A DNA stretch of 64,000 bases from Pictodentalium vernedei (GCA_031216915.1 CM062296.1:799633022-799697021), one strand, 5' to 3'; counted from the stretch's first letter, positions 1 through 9,959 are shown. Notes: generated by a model not told the origin, from the letters alone. Made by a program: numbers and translations.

Positions 1-345
1 CACGGGCGCAATAATATTAGATTCCAAACAGAACACTAATTTTAGTAATATTCGTCAAAAAATAAATTAATGAAGAACTACAATCAGGGACTTCATTAAT
101 TAAAATTTTGTTGATGATGATTTTGACTACCTGGTAAACGTATGTGTGGATATCACTGCCCACGAGTGGGTTACGACTAGTCCACGGCGACTACACTCAA
201 AAACACAAATTATAGGAATAATCATCATACCTGGTGCTTCATAAATTGAAATTGTGCTGCTGATCATTGTTATTACCTGCTAAATGCATGCGTGGACATC
301 ACTGCCCAAGAGTGGGTAACGACCAGTCCACGACGAATACACTTA
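1..345 (-). mobile_element. Two partial copies of the 247 bp mariner-type MITE (family B)
   Basis: Two broken copies lie head to tail. The first enters from beyond the window edge and ends near 197 with the family terminus GTCCACGGCGACTACACT. The second runs about 198-345 and ends in the same terminus. Both carry the internal TTAATTAATGAAG block and the CATGCGTGGACATCACTGCCC block seen in the complete copies at 47832-48078 and 51487-51733. No coding capacity. Assignment rests on alignment by eye to the complete copies. Confidence 0.7.
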
Positions 346-463
346 AAAATTGAAACAGGTGTTTGGACGGATTCTATATATTCTTTGGCGGCTAATATTT
401 TTCTTTCCAAGCACCGATATCAGGAAAACAGTATTATCCACGATGACACAAGGACATTAACTA

Positions 464-777
464 CAGTTAAAACTAGAAGTCCTGTCATGAAATGCGCACA
501 AACAGCACGTTGATATGTGCGTTAATGTACGCGTTATGGCCCAACTAAAGCTATCAAATTCTGTACATATGTCCTGTGCAAAAGCAATGTTTCAGCCAAT
601 GGACCTCTGGGTAACCCGGAGGTCCATTGGCAGAAACATTGCATGTGTTTGCTATGAGTAACCAAGAGAACTTGCCGTGCTTTGGATGCCATTCGATATG
701 GCAATTGCGCGCAATTCCAACGCGCAATTTAGCCTAGATAAGCGTACTATTCGTGACAGGACTTCTAGTTTTAACTG
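464..777 (+). mobile_element. 314 bp mariner-type MITE, family A, copy 1
   Basis: Non-autonomous DNA transposon. The termini are inverted repeats beginning CAGTTAAAACTAGAAGTC. The left flank is TA and the right flank is TG, so one target base has mutated from the TA duplication typical of Tc1/mariner. The centre is a strong palindrome in which GCCAATGGACCTC pairs with GAGGTCCATTGGC around GGGTAACCC; this copy has one mismatch (CTCTGG). It has the same length as the copies at 29866-30179 and 35127-35440. No ORF of its own. Confidence 0.88.
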
Positions 778-803
778 TGCCATAGGCAGTACATGTTCAA
801 GTA

Positions 804-1017
804 CAGTAAATTCGTCGTGGAATGGTCGTAATCCACACGTGGGCAGTGATGTCCCCGCATGCATTTAGCAAGTAACAAAAATCACCAGCAGCAAAATTTC
901 AATTTATGAAGCACCAGGTATGATGATAATTTCTATAATTTGTGTTTGGAGTCTAATATTATCGCTGCCGCTGAAATATTGCCCACCCGTGGAAAGTGAG
1001 GTTGTAGTGTATTACTG
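804..1017 (+). mobile_element. Mariner-type MITE family B, diverged copy
   Basis: Starts TA-CAGTAAATTCGTCGTGG, carries the CACGTGGGCAGTGATGTCC block and the AATTTATGAAGCACC half of the internal stem, and ends in the GCCCACCCGTGGAAAGTGA block followed by a weak ACTG terminus. It is shorter than the 247 bp complete copies because part of the central stem-loop is missing. It lies 26 bp downstream of the family A copy. Confidence 0.65.
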
Positions 1018-1118
1018 ATGTTAATACCTGACTTGTTTATTATAGTTATAGCCACTGAGCGGGTCTCATGTGAGTCGTTCTAAAATGACAGGCCTTTTTG
1101 AAAATTTGAATGAAATAG

Positions 1119-1279
1119 AGAGTAATCGCTTGGCTGGACTGGTTACGAGAAATAATTCTCGAGAGGTCAGGGACGCTGTACAAACACGTATGCGCGAATG
1201 CGCACGAGTGTTTTACAATATAGTCTCTCGCCCCGAATGAATTATTTCACGTAACCAGTCCAGTCTAGCGATTACTCTG
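1119..1279. repeat. 161 bp fold-back element
   Basis: The arms AGAGTAATCGCTTGGCTGG and its near reverse complement (ending GCGATTACTCT) extend about 45 bp inward, through GGACTGGTTACG, around a GC-richer loop with CGCGAATGCGCACG. It looks like a short palindromic MITE. No target duplication could be defined and no second copy is seen in the window. Confidence 0.65.
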
Positions 1280-1319
1280 TTTATTACTTTTCATTATTAA
1301 CGATAATTATATTATTTTA

Positions 1320-1560
1320 CCCTTTACCTAACGCAACGGCAAAAACCGGCCAGCGCTATTCTCAAAAGTCGCCAATTAATTTTCATTATTTTTTTTCATT
1401 TTTGTCTCTAAAACATAGGTTATGACCCCTCATTGGAAAGAGCTCGTCGAGATTGTTCCAATGAGGGGTCATGACCTATGTTTTGGAGACAAACAAATTA
1501 AAATAATAGTTTTCAAGAATTTTTTGCAAGTGTCGTCTGCTTTTCATGTAAGACAAAGGG
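1320..1560 (+). mobile_element. piggyBac-type MITE, family C, copy 1
   Basis: Starts CCCTTTACCTAACGC after TTTA and ends AAAGGG before TTAA. This fits the TTAA target duplication and CCC/GGG termini of piggyBac-like elements. The centre is a palindrome with GGTTATGACCCCTCATTGGA against its complement. Inner sequence CGCTATTCTCAAAAGTCGCC on the left and AAGTGTCGTCTGC on the right matches the copy at 11020-11262. Non-coding. Confidence 0.8.
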
Positions 1561-1930
1561 TTAAAAAAAACCCCAAAAAACAATGAAGTCCCCATTACAC
1601 CCACGGCAAAGCGTCTTCGTTCGCGCGCACGGATACATGACACAATTGTTGATTGCATAATTCACTTGTGAAGTTATCGTTTATAATCAAACCCGGAAAT
1701 CCCAGTAAATCACACTTTGGAAAGTAATAATATATATAAATTTGCGGTAATCTTTTATCTGGAAAATATTATAGTAATTTGTAGAGATGTCACCGGGTGG
1801 TAATACTGACATTCCATTTCCTAAAGGTTTCTCTTGAAAGACGACAGTTTAATAACCGTCTTCGGCTCGCCCCAACTAACCGCTATGCTTATCGGATAAT
1901 GTCTAATATTGAATATCTCAATTGATAAGT
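1561..1930. other. AT-rich stretch, nothing recognised
   Basis: No convincing ORF, RNA gene or repeat is seen between the piggyBac-type MITE and the start of LINE homology. Confidence 0.5.
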
Positions 1931-1931
1931 G

Positions 1932-3248
1932 TGCTATGAGGTTCAGACCAGCAGGGCAGAGACGGCTAGTATAGGTGTCCAGGTGGGGGGAGTGGTTGAG
2001 GCCAGCACAGGGGGTGCTACTGCTAGTGAGTTACCAACGGGCGGCCAGCGGTCGGTCGTGTGCAGGCACTGCCATATGGTGTATGTGGATGGGTGTGAGC
2101 TGGGGGAGCTGGGGATGTGTGCCATCTGCGTAGAGCTAATGCAGCTGCTAGAGGCATATGTAAAGTTGGGGGAAGAGGTGCAGGTGGTGAGAGGAAAACT
2201 GGGGAGGACAGGAAAGTGTGGTGTTACCCCAGTTAGGGTGGCATTCGATGGGGGATGGAAGGTGGTGGGTAGTAGGAAGTGGACTTTTGACGTGGATAGT
2301 GGGTCTTTTGGGAATAGGAAGGTGCGTCGGGTTGAGGGTAGAGGAGAAGTAGGGGTTAGAGTGTCAAATTGCCAGGCTAGTAGTGTGAGTCGGGGGACGA
2401 AAAGGCGTATTCTTTTGGAATCGGATAGTGAGGAAGATAGCGATGACCATGTGGAGTCTGTCAGGGCAGGAGTCAGAGGGAAGGTTAGGAAGGTGGTAAA
2501 CGAGGACAAGGTGGCTTGTAGTGGGAGTGGGCAGAAGGTGGGGTGCAGTGTCCAAAATAGATTCAGTGTGTTAGGTAATTTCGAGAATTCTGAGGAGCAG
2601 GTTGGGTCTGAAGAGGGGGAGGTGGAGGTAGGCATGGAGGTTAGTGTGACGAAGTGCAAGATTGCGAGCCGGCCCAGTGAGGACAGAGGTGGTAACAGGG
2701 GTAGTAGGGGTAGTAAGACGGGAAAGAGGACAGGAAAGGACAGGAAGAGGCAGTTGGTGGTTGCTGGGGGTAGTATAGTGCGGGGGTTGGATAGGGTGGT
2801 GTGTGGGCCCGACAGTGTCAACAGGACCAATTTGTGTTTTCCGGGGGCTAGGGTGGAGGACCTAAGGGACAGAGTGGGTGGATTAGTAAAGGGGTCAGGC
2901 CCAGACCCAGTTGTTGTTGTACACGTGGGGACCAACAACATCAGGGAGAGAAAATCAGTTCAGCTTATTGAGACTTACAAGGACTTAATAACTCAACTGA
3001 ATGCCAAGAATGCACAGGTAGTGGTTTCGGGGCTTCTCCCAGTACTAGGTGGTGGGTGCGAGCGTAATTCGCGGATCATTGGGACCAACGAGGAATTGGG
3101 GGAGTATTGTAAGGAACTTGGGATACCCTTTGTAGACAATTTGGGATCGTTTTGGGGCAGAAATGACCTATATGGAAGGGATGGTCACCATCTTATGCTG
3201 GGAATTGTTAAAAATATGTTGCAGGTGGTGGAGCCTTTTTTGGTATAG
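1932..3248 (+). CDS. LINE ORF1: zinc finger plus SGNH hydrolase-like protein
   Basis: Open for about 438 codons. The N-terminal part has paired cysteines C45/C48 and C64/C67 (CX2C-X15-CX2C), a likely zinc-binding finger. The middle (about 70-270) is charged, with an acidic run near 164-173 and a basic run near 258-274, consistent with nucleic-acid binding. The C-terminal part (about 274-439) is SGNH-like: block I is GGS at 280-282, then PGA at 305-307, HVGTNN at 332-337, and D418-G-H-H421 as the DxxH dyad. In families with this layout ORF1 binds RNA or lipid; the role of the hydrolase fold is unsettled. No ATG near the 5' end: the first in-frame ATG is near 2076, inside the zinc finger, so the true start is probably lost. 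Confidence 0.8.
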   Translation, partial: CYEVQTSRAETASIGVQVGGVVEASTGGATASELPTGGQRSVVCRHCHMVYVDGCELGELGMCAICVELMQLLEAYVKLGEEVQVVRGKLGRTGKCGVTPVRVAFDGGWKVVGSRKWTFDVDSGSFGNRKVRRVEGRGEVGVRVSNCQASSVSRGTKRRILLESDSEEDSDDHVESVRAGVRGKVRKVVNEDKVACSGSGQKVGCSVQNRFSVLGNFENSEEQVGSEEGEVEVGMEVSVTKCKIASRPSEDRGGNRGSRGSKTGKRTGKDRKRQLVVAGGSIVRGLDRVVCGPDSVNRTNLCFPGARVEDLRDRVGGLVKGSGPDPVVVVHVGTNNIRERKSVQLIETYKDLITQLNAKNAQVVVSGLLPVLGGGCERNSRIIGTNEELGEYCKELGIPFVDNLGSFWGRNDLYGRDGHHLMLGIVKNMLQVVEPFLV

Positions 3249-3376
3249 GGAGGGGGGGGGGGGGTCAGTGAAGGGGGAATAATCACAGAAAATGTGTCAC
3301 GAACCATAGGTGTAAAAAATGGGACAAGGGGGATAAGGAAACGGGACGACCAAAAATCCAAATCAATAGAAATAGC

Positions 3377-6300
3377 TTCCCAAGGAAAGCACGGGTACAC
3401 AAAGTAGGATATACAAACATACAGGGACTAGATAATAATGGGACCAGTAGGCGGAAGCCAATGAACCTTGACACCCTGAAAGTGGGTTATAGCAACATCC
3501 AGGGTCTCCACCGGAAAGTAAGTGAAATTGCTACATTGATTGAGGCAGAGGAGTTTGACGTCATGAGCTTAAGCGAAACGTGGGTAAGACAAGAGGAACG
3601 GGTAGACCAAGTAAGGGGGTACGTATGGATTGGTGTAGGGCGAACGGAAGGCCAGAAAAAAGGGGTAGGGGTAGGCATGTACATTAAAGAGTATTTAAAA
3701 CCATCGCTGATCACAGACCTGGAAATCATTTGCACCGCGGCTGAGGTATCGAAAGAAATTGGATGGGTAAGGATCAGTCTGAAAAACAAAAGTATTGCCC
3801 TTGGGGTTGTGTATTGTGCGGTGGAGGGGAGCAAACCCGAATGGAATGATTCGATATACTCAACACTAAGGTCCAATATCACCGAATTACAAAACAAGGG
3901 ACTCGGTATAATTCTGATGGGTGACTTTAATCGCCACATAGGTAATGATGAAGAAGGCATAGAGGGTGGGGACAATAAAGTCAACAGGAATGGAAGGAAG
4001 CTGCTGAACTTCACAAATGAGCTCGGTCTGAAGATTCTGAACAGGGACGCGAGGTGTAAGGGGAAATGGGCCTGGGAGAGGAACGACAGAAAATCAATAA
4101 TCGACTACATGCTCACAAATATTAATTTATGGAGGGAGGTGATAGGGGTAGAAGTGGATGATGAGAGTAAAATGGAGGTGGATAGTGATCACAACTTGAT
4201 TACATTGACGATCAGGGCCTAAACTCTAGTAAAAAGCAAAGGAAGCTCTAAGGAGATTTGGGAACTCAAAAAAGATGCTGACTGGGCGAAGTTCAATGAA
4301 AAACTGAAACCAAAGCTTGCAACCGTACCCAAGAGGGCAGTGTCCAGAAGATGGCCGACGTCATAGTTGCGAGCCTGGTGGAGGCAGGAAAGGAAAGTGT
4401 AGGAAAGGTCAGGGTGCCAACACGGGAACTTGGGTACAGAGTGAACGAAGAACTGAAAAGGGCCATAAAGGGAAAAAAAGCTAAATGTGCTGCATACAGG
4501 AGAAGTAGAAAACTTAAGGGGGCGAAAAGCAATGAGGCCACAGTTGCTAAGGAAGAATACCACCAAGCACGGAATAAAGTAAATAAGATTAAAGACGATA
4601 ATCGGAGAGTACGAAATAGCAGTCTTATTAGGACGATAAGAACGACAGGGGGGTCGAGTTCGAACGTATTTTGGAAATGGCTGAATAAACGTAACAAAGG
4701 AAGTAACCCACAGAGTATTAAAGTAGATGGCAGCATTACAGACGAGCAAGATCAAGTCGCATCAGAACTAGTCAAGCACTGGGAAAAGGTAAACGATAAG
4801 CGATGGGGCATGGGGAGCCCACCAGAGTGTCCGAATCAGGTCGAGGAAACCTATCGAGCTTCGTGTGCAGCGAAATTAAAACGGAGGAGGTGCGAAAGGT
4901 GATATCAAAATTAAGGGATGGAAAAGCGGGAGGTGTGGATGAAATTCCTAACAAGTTTATCAAAAATGGGGGAGAGGGACTCGTGGAAAGCCTAACTGCC
5001 CTATTCACTCTAGCCATAGAAAATCAAGAGGTCCCAAAGGAGTGGAGAGAAAGTAAAGTGACATTTATTCACAAAAAGGGGGAAACAGACGTTTTGGATA
5101 ACTATCGAGGGATCTCTGTCAGTAGCAACATTGGAAAGGAAAAGTCCTGTATGGGAGACTAGAGGAGGTGATTGAGGAGAAGGGTTTTTTTTGAGAAATC
5201 CAGAATGCCTTCAGGAAGGGAAGGAGAGTTACTTACCATCTTTTCACACTATCTCAAATGAGAGAATCCGCGAAAGCAAAAAAGAAAAAGATGTTTATGG
5301 CCTTTTTGGATATCAAAAAGGCATAGGATAGAGTATGGAGGGAAGGTATGTGGCGCAAGCTGGAGGCTATGGGCTTAGGGGGCGAGTTTGTTGGAATTAT
5401 GAAAGCATTATATAAAGATGTACAGAGTGAACTTAGCCTGGGAAACATTACAAGAATCGTGTGCCTATGGAGATAGGCCTAAAACAGGAGTGTATCCTTT
5501 CGCCGATCCTGTTTGCATTGTACATCAAAGGTTTAGGAGATGAACTCCTGCGTAGTGAGGAGGGGGTAGCAATTGGGGACTTGAAGATCCCAGGGCTATT
5601 TTTTGCAGACGATATGGTTCTAGTGTCAGAAAGCGAAGAGGGGCTAACGAATATGCTGGGAATTGTTGGGAAATATGGGAGCAAATGGAGACTCGAACTT
5701 AATGAAAGCAAGAGCAAAGTTATACCTGTGGGCCTCAAAGTGGACTCCACTGGAAGGTGGAGAGTGGGTGAGTTCTGCATTCCGGAAGGTAGCAGCAAAC
5801 TTCTCAGTGTGGGAGAGACAGGTGATTACGAGTATTTGGGGGTAAATATAAACATTACAGGAAGAGGCATCTACCGGAACCACACAAATAAATAGATTCT
5901 GAAGGGGAAGCGAATCTTTAACCAAATGAAACTTATAGGGAGAAACAGTTTCAATAAGGTTTTCGTGGGGAAAACCATTTGGGAAATGGTGGGGCTGCCA
6001 AGTATAACATACGGTACGGAAGTGGTACCCCTAAACCAGACGGCCGTAAAGAGCTTGGAAATCCTGCAGAACGATGCAGGCCGATGGATAACGGGATCGA
6101 GTAATTCCGCAGCGCTAGAACCAATCAGGGGTGAGCTTGGGTGGATGAGGATCAAAGACAGAATAGACCTGTTGAAGCTCGGTTATCTTAATTATTTGGT
6201 AAATCTCCCCAACAGCCGAAACTCAAATATCAAAACGGGGTGGATGGTCCAAGTGAGGGAGCTAGTAGAGAACTACTCATTGGAGATCTCGGACCTGGAC

Positions 6301-6820
6301 CTTGGGGCAAACCAGGGTAAAAATATCGTCAGAGAAAGGGTCATGGAGGATTGTAACCATAATTGGCGAGAGGGGGTCAAATCAAAGAGGTCTTTGGGTG
6401 GCCTGCGTGATAAAGAGAAGCCAGGTTTTGAAAAGTACCTTGATGGCATCTTTGGGGGGTCACTGTTGTTCAAGCTGAGGTCGCGATCCCTGGAGCTGAG
6501 AGGAAAAATTGGGAAAGACGGTGAAAGGGAGTGCCAGATGTGTAACTTGGACATGGTGGAGACCCTGAAACACTTTCTTCTAGAATGCGCAAAATATCAG
6601 TCTGAGAAGAATGATGAGAGTCACTGGGAGTATAATGGGGAAGTGGGATGGGAGAATGAAGGACATGTGGTTAGGGGGAGACTCAAAGGAGAGGGTTAAT
6701 ATGCTAATCGGAGAGATTGGGAAGAATGGGACAAGGGATATCATCAAGCAGTTCGTCTCCGAGTGTTGGGAGGAGAGGAGAAGCGTGGGAATAGGGAGGC
6801 AGTTGGGAGTACAGGGGTAA
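3377..6820 (+). pseudogene. LINE ORF2: endonuclease-reverse transcriptase, broken
   Basis: Endonuclease at 3401-4222: KVGYSNIQGL start, SETW, GDFNRHIG and the SDHNLITL end motif. An in-frame TAA sits at 4220-4222. The frame shifts near 4340 and again between 4800 and 4870. RT is recognisable from FIHKKG and NYRGIS (about 5068-5120) to LFFADDMVL (FADD at 5602-5613). Between them the frame is lost near 5150, a TAG replaces the tyrosine codon in the conserved A-Y-D segment near 5327, and GLKQ-E-C has Glu where Gly is usual. A TAG at 5893-5895 interrupts one otherwise continuous frame. The C-terminal CX2C-X9-H-X4-C (C203, C206, H216, C221 of the 5926 frame) is intact. The last 40 codons are shifted after 6699. 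An ATG at 3461 exists, but homology begins upstream. Confidence 0.85.
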
Positions 6821-6895
6821 CCATGGCCTTCTCGTCCGAGAACCGCGACAAATCAGTGGCTGGCCAAAGTGTTATTATTATTATTATGTGTGTGA

Positions 6896-7080
6896 TTGCG
6901 GGTGGATTTTCACCTACTTGACCTACTTTCAAAATGTTTCGCCACCGCCCACGTTTTTAGTGTAAAAATACGTGCATGTTCGTCGGGAATGCTTCAACTT
7001 GAAAACACTACGTCACTTGCGTTCCATTCCGTACTATGTGCAAACTGGCACATAGGACAGAATGGAACTCAGATGACGAC
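6896..7080. repeat. Fold-back repeat, family D copy 1
   Basis: The hairpin at about 7013-7078 pairs CCGTACTATGTGC with GCACATAGGACAG around AAACTG. The upstream part (CTTTCAAAATGTTTCGCCACC) matches 9097-9115 next to the second copy. Same family as the palindrome at 8932-9009. Confidence 0.6.
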
Positions 7081-7151
7081 TAGCTGAATGTTTCTGGGGA
7101 TATCACGAAATAAGTTGTTAGCAGTTCCACCCATGGTTTGCCACAAGCGTC

Positions 7152-7257
7152 ATATTTTCTTGAGTTCGGTATCAAATCAAGTCATGGCTGCTATCAATCA
7201 AGTCATGGCTGCTGATAGCAGCTATGACTTCATTTGATACTGACCTCAAGAGAATAT
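7152..7257. repeat. Imperfect palindrome with internal duplication
   Basis: Arms of about 43 bp (ATATTTTCTTGAGTTCGGTA against its near complement ending CAAGAGAATAT). The block ATCAAGTCATGGCTGC is present twice on the left side, so the hairpin has one extra direct copy in its loop. Non-coding. Confidence 0.65.
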
Positions 7258-7751
7258 GAATAGACAGTCTCTCATAGTTATGTATCTTATGATACACTTC
7301 GATCAGAACGTCATTGTGAATGAAAGACATCTTAAATAAAGTGAATACAGTAAACTGACAAGAATCCACTTAGATTCACACTAGTGTAGTTTGCCAGAAT
7401 CAATACGATCATCGACTTGTGGATGCGCGTGTATAATTGGGGGGGGGGGGGGGGGGGGGTTATAGTTTTGACGAAATACAAGTCTACATTATCAGAACGA
7501 ATCGGGGAAGGGGGGGGGGGGGGCTATACTACAATAATTATTGCTTTGGAAATCGAATGAAAAGGAAGAACAGAAAATCTTGTTATTGTGCTTATTCTAT
7601 CAATAAAAATGACAACGGCTGGCAGGAGGTGCGAAATAGTGACCAACCGATACTGACATCAGGTTATCTCAAATGTGCGGTAAAAAATCACACACACAAT
7701 ACAAAAAAAACATTAGCCAACTTTTTCACTCAATAAAACAAAAAGGAAATA
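7258..7751. other. Intergenic, poly-G tracts, no gene seen
   Basis: AT-rich sequence with two poly-G runs (about 7439-7459 and 7511-7523). Reading frames across them are low-complexity artefacts rich in Gly codons. Confidence 0.5.
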
Positions 7752-7828
7752 AAATATGGGCTTCAACTTGCAATTTCAGGCCAGCTTGTCGAAACTGAAT
7801 TGAAATTTCAAGTTGAAGCCCATATTTT
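7752..7828. repeat. 77 bp fold-back repeat
   Basis: AAATATGGGCTTCAACTTG pairs with CAAGTTGAAGCCCATATTT around a loop containing GGCCAGCTTGTCG. A diverged fragment of the same sequence (AAATATGGGCTTCCAACAC, then CAACTTGAAGC) occurs at about 24603-24645. Confidence 0.7.
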
Positions 7829-8114
7829 TTTTTTGTATTGATACGTCCATGAAAAGCTGGGTCAACAATAAAAAATAAAACCCATGCTCAAAGTTTGTCT
7901 GGAATCACAAGAACCTAACATGATTCTAGCGGAATATATTTACGCGAAGTGCATTCAGGCCATAACATGAAATTCTGCAAACACTAGCTGACAAGCTAGG
8001 AAGTTTTGACGAAATATGAGGACGCATTATCATGACGAGTCCTGGAGGGCCGGGGTGGGGATGGGGGGAGTATAGTTTGGTGTTGAAAAATCAAATTAAA
8101 ATACAAACACTTAC

Positions 8115-8310
8115 TTTTCATCTCTTCATTGGAGAAGCTCAATGGGAATCTTATCTCATTTTCTGTAACTTCCCTGTCAAAATCATCCGTCCATCCAATG
8201 AAATGCACTTGATAAGTCGCTCTCTGTCCATTGTCGTGAATAGATTTAATTCTCCCTTCTTCCCAAATACGGAATTCGTCCACTGCCTGAGTTTTAGTAC
8301 CAACCCTCAT
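8115..8310 (-). CDS. First exon, chromo-barrel/Tudor-like domain (partial gene)
   Basis: The exon starts at an ATG (8310) in 65 complete codons plus one base and ends at a perfect donor GTAAGT (8114-8109). The peptide starts MRVGTKTQAVDEF, then WEEGRI at 16-21, YQVHFIGW at 33-40, FDREV at 44-48 and ENEIRF at 50-55. This spacing of a strand with W-x-E-G-x-I, a strand V-H-F-x-G-W and a following D-x-E/D turn resembles chromo-barrel and Tudor-knot domains (MRG, TIP60/MOF type) that bind modified histone tails or RNA. The next exon was not found in the repetitive sequence below 8100, so the gene is incomplete here. It could also be an exon stranded by repeat insertions. Codon use is ordinary. Confidence 0.5.
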
Positions 8311-8589
8311 ATTCCCTTTAAAAGTGTTTAGCAAAACATAATATGTTGTCTTCGCATATTAAAGGACAATTAACGATCAACGACGATTTAGAAGTATTAA
8401 TTAAAAGATTAATTCGCAACTCCTTATTTATGAAGATCATCGGATCAAGAGAGTGGTACTTAATCCCAACATTCCGTGCAATGTTTCGTTTGGCTGATAT
8501 ATTTGCGGAAGCTAATATGAGGGCGTTCTTGTTATCAATGTGCTTGAAATTAATTCGCATTCACAATAAACTTGTTGTTTATCATTAAT

Positions 8590-8931
8590 GCTGAATTTTT
8601 GTTTAAATAAATAGTTGATTCCTATTGGGGGGCAAATAATGAATGTATTGATTGCATAAACACAGAATGTTTTTCATTTGCGACTGGATATCAGTAATTC
8701 GGTTTAATCAAGAAACGAACCGCCTTTGATGTCTGGATTTTCCTGTCGTTTTTAATTAGCCTCGCAAAGGGGTTGTGGACCCGTGAAGACAATGTGTTCA
8801 CTGGGTGTGATGACAGGGGGGGGGGGGGGTTAAATGGGGCGTACACGTAATGCTGTGGACATAAAAAGCGATCTCCAACAATGTCGAAAAATGCACTTAT
8901 TGACCCCTAGGTGACATTATTGAATTTGACC
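8590..8931. other. Intergenic, poly-G tract at 8816-8830
   Basis: No gene seen. The segment CTCCAACAATGTCG at about 8872 begins the first of two copies of a repeat that recurs at about 9184. Confidence 0.45.
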
Positions 8932-9009
8932 CATATCGTCCCCTGAGTTCCAGTATGTTCTATGTGCCAGTAGGCACATAGAACACATCGGAACTCAGGG
9001 GACGATATG
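8932..9009. mobile_element. 78 bp near-perfect palindromic insertion, family D copy 2
   Basis: CATATCGTCCCCTGAGTTCC pairs with GGAACTCAGGGGACGATATG around a loop with GCCAGTAGGC. The sequence on both sides (TTGACCCATA left, TTGAACnTnnATTGAGTTTCG right) is present without the palindrome at about 9228-9260, so this is an insertion into one copy of an older duplicated repeat. No coding potential. Confidence 0.75.
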
Positions 9010-9320
9010 TTGAACATTCATTGAGTTTCGACTCATTTGGCCTTAGTTCCAGGTCCTTAGGCTATACCGTGCTCGAGATATGATCGTGACCAACTTTCAA
9101 AATGTTTAGCACCCATCCATCTTTGTGAGAGTGAAAACACATGTTTGATCTCCAAGAATGCATTAGGAGGTCATAAAATGTGATTTCCAACAATTCTCAC
9201 TAAATAACCAGTCTGACCTCACTGATCTTGACCCATAATTTGAACCTCTATTGAGTTTCGAATTATTTGGTATTAGTCCTGTCCATGGGTTTCTGGGCAG
9301 TTATTAATTATTGCTCGGAC
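9010..9320. repeat. Second copy of a dispersed/duplicated repeat (empty-site copy)
   Basis: Tracts at 9010-9055 (TTGAGTTTCGACTCATTTGG) and 9244-9285 (TTGAGTTTCGAATTATTTGG) are diverged copies about 235 bp apart, each preceded by a CCAACAAT...GACCCATA block. The segment also holds ACTTTCAAAATGTTTAGCACC, shared with 6919-6940. Confidence 0.55.
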
Positions 9321-9713
9321 AAATACACCCTTCAAGGGATTCTGGGATCTATCATTTTCAAACATGATATTCGATTTTCCCGTCGATGTCGTTCATGAGG
9401 CCAAGTTTAGTGTTAGCCAGTTATGATTAGTGTTAATACATCACGTATGTTGGGCACTAAACACGTTCCTCAACCAAGTTTCTCGCCCGGAATGTACATT
9501 ATATGGAGGACTTTATCTCCATCGTATCCTTGTGTCTAACCCAGGACAATTGTAGTGCAGTATACTAGTAGCTGATGTGAGAAATTGCCATCTCGGAGGA
9601 ATGTAGCTCCTACTTATTTGAAATGTTTGCGATGAAGCCCAAAAGCAAACTAAAAAAAACATTAATTACTTAACTTATCACGACAATGTCAGTTACTGGT
9701 ATTTGTATTTCAG

Positions 9714-9932
9714 CTGAAAGACTTCATAACTTCACGATTGAAGGAGCAAACACAATGGCAAACAACTTCGATTTCTTTGACTTTAGACTGTGTGCCTACT
9801 ACTCAGGAGCAGCTGGTCCAACAATCAGTTTTCATTGTAATGGGGTCTCGAGATATGTCAAAATACAGATATTCGACAGTAAAGGCATATTAACACTGTG
9901 TGAAGTTGAAGTATACACACAAATAAAAACAG
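9714..9932 (+). CDS. Fucolectin (F-type lectin/FTP)-like domain exon
   Basis: A 219 nt symmetrical phase 1-1 exon between TTTGTATTTCAG (acceptor, 9702-9713) and AG|GTATTT (donor at 9933). The peptide reads ERLHNFTIE at its start, then CAYYSGAAGPTISFHCNG, then RYVKIQI and LTLCEVEVYT at the end. RL-NF-I, C-G-RYV and LTLCEVEVY are hallmarks of the C-terminal half of the fucolectin/F5/8C-like domain, a secreted sugar-binding fold common in invertebrate immunity. The N-terminal half (the NVAL...W-VDLG part) is missing and should be on an upstream exon not seen in this window. The exon is intact and could be live, or an isolated duplicated exon. Confidence 0.65.
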
Positions 9933-9959
9933 GTATTTATTCAGTATGATGAGTGTCTG

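Larger units (their letters stand above)
1932..6887 (+). mobile_element. Non-LTR retrotransposon (LINE) with SGNH ORF1, CR1/L2-like, inactivated
   Basis: A nearly complete LINE with ORF1 (zinc finger plus SGNH hydrolase), then ORF2 (APE-type endonuclease, reverse transcriptase, C-terminal CCHC motif), and a tail of TTA repeats at about 6869-6885. An SGNH/esterase ORF1 is known from CR1 and L2 clades; the TTA tail is less typical, so the clade is tentative. ORF1 has no ATG at its beginning (a stop codon at 1926-1928 lies just before the homology), suggesting 5' truncation. ORF2 carries several frameshifts and stops. The element is GC-richer and G-rich on the plus strand compared with its flanks. 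No clear target duplication was found. Confidence 0.85.

Noticed and set aside
1943..2941. 332-codon open frame on the minus strand
   Set aside because: It lies antisense to the LINE ORF1, is rich in Pro, Thr, Ser and Leu because the plus strand is G-rich, and has no domain. It is a shadow of ORF1.
7437..7736. Gly-rich frame starting in a poly-G run
   Set aside because: Low-complexity start and no recognisable domain downstream.
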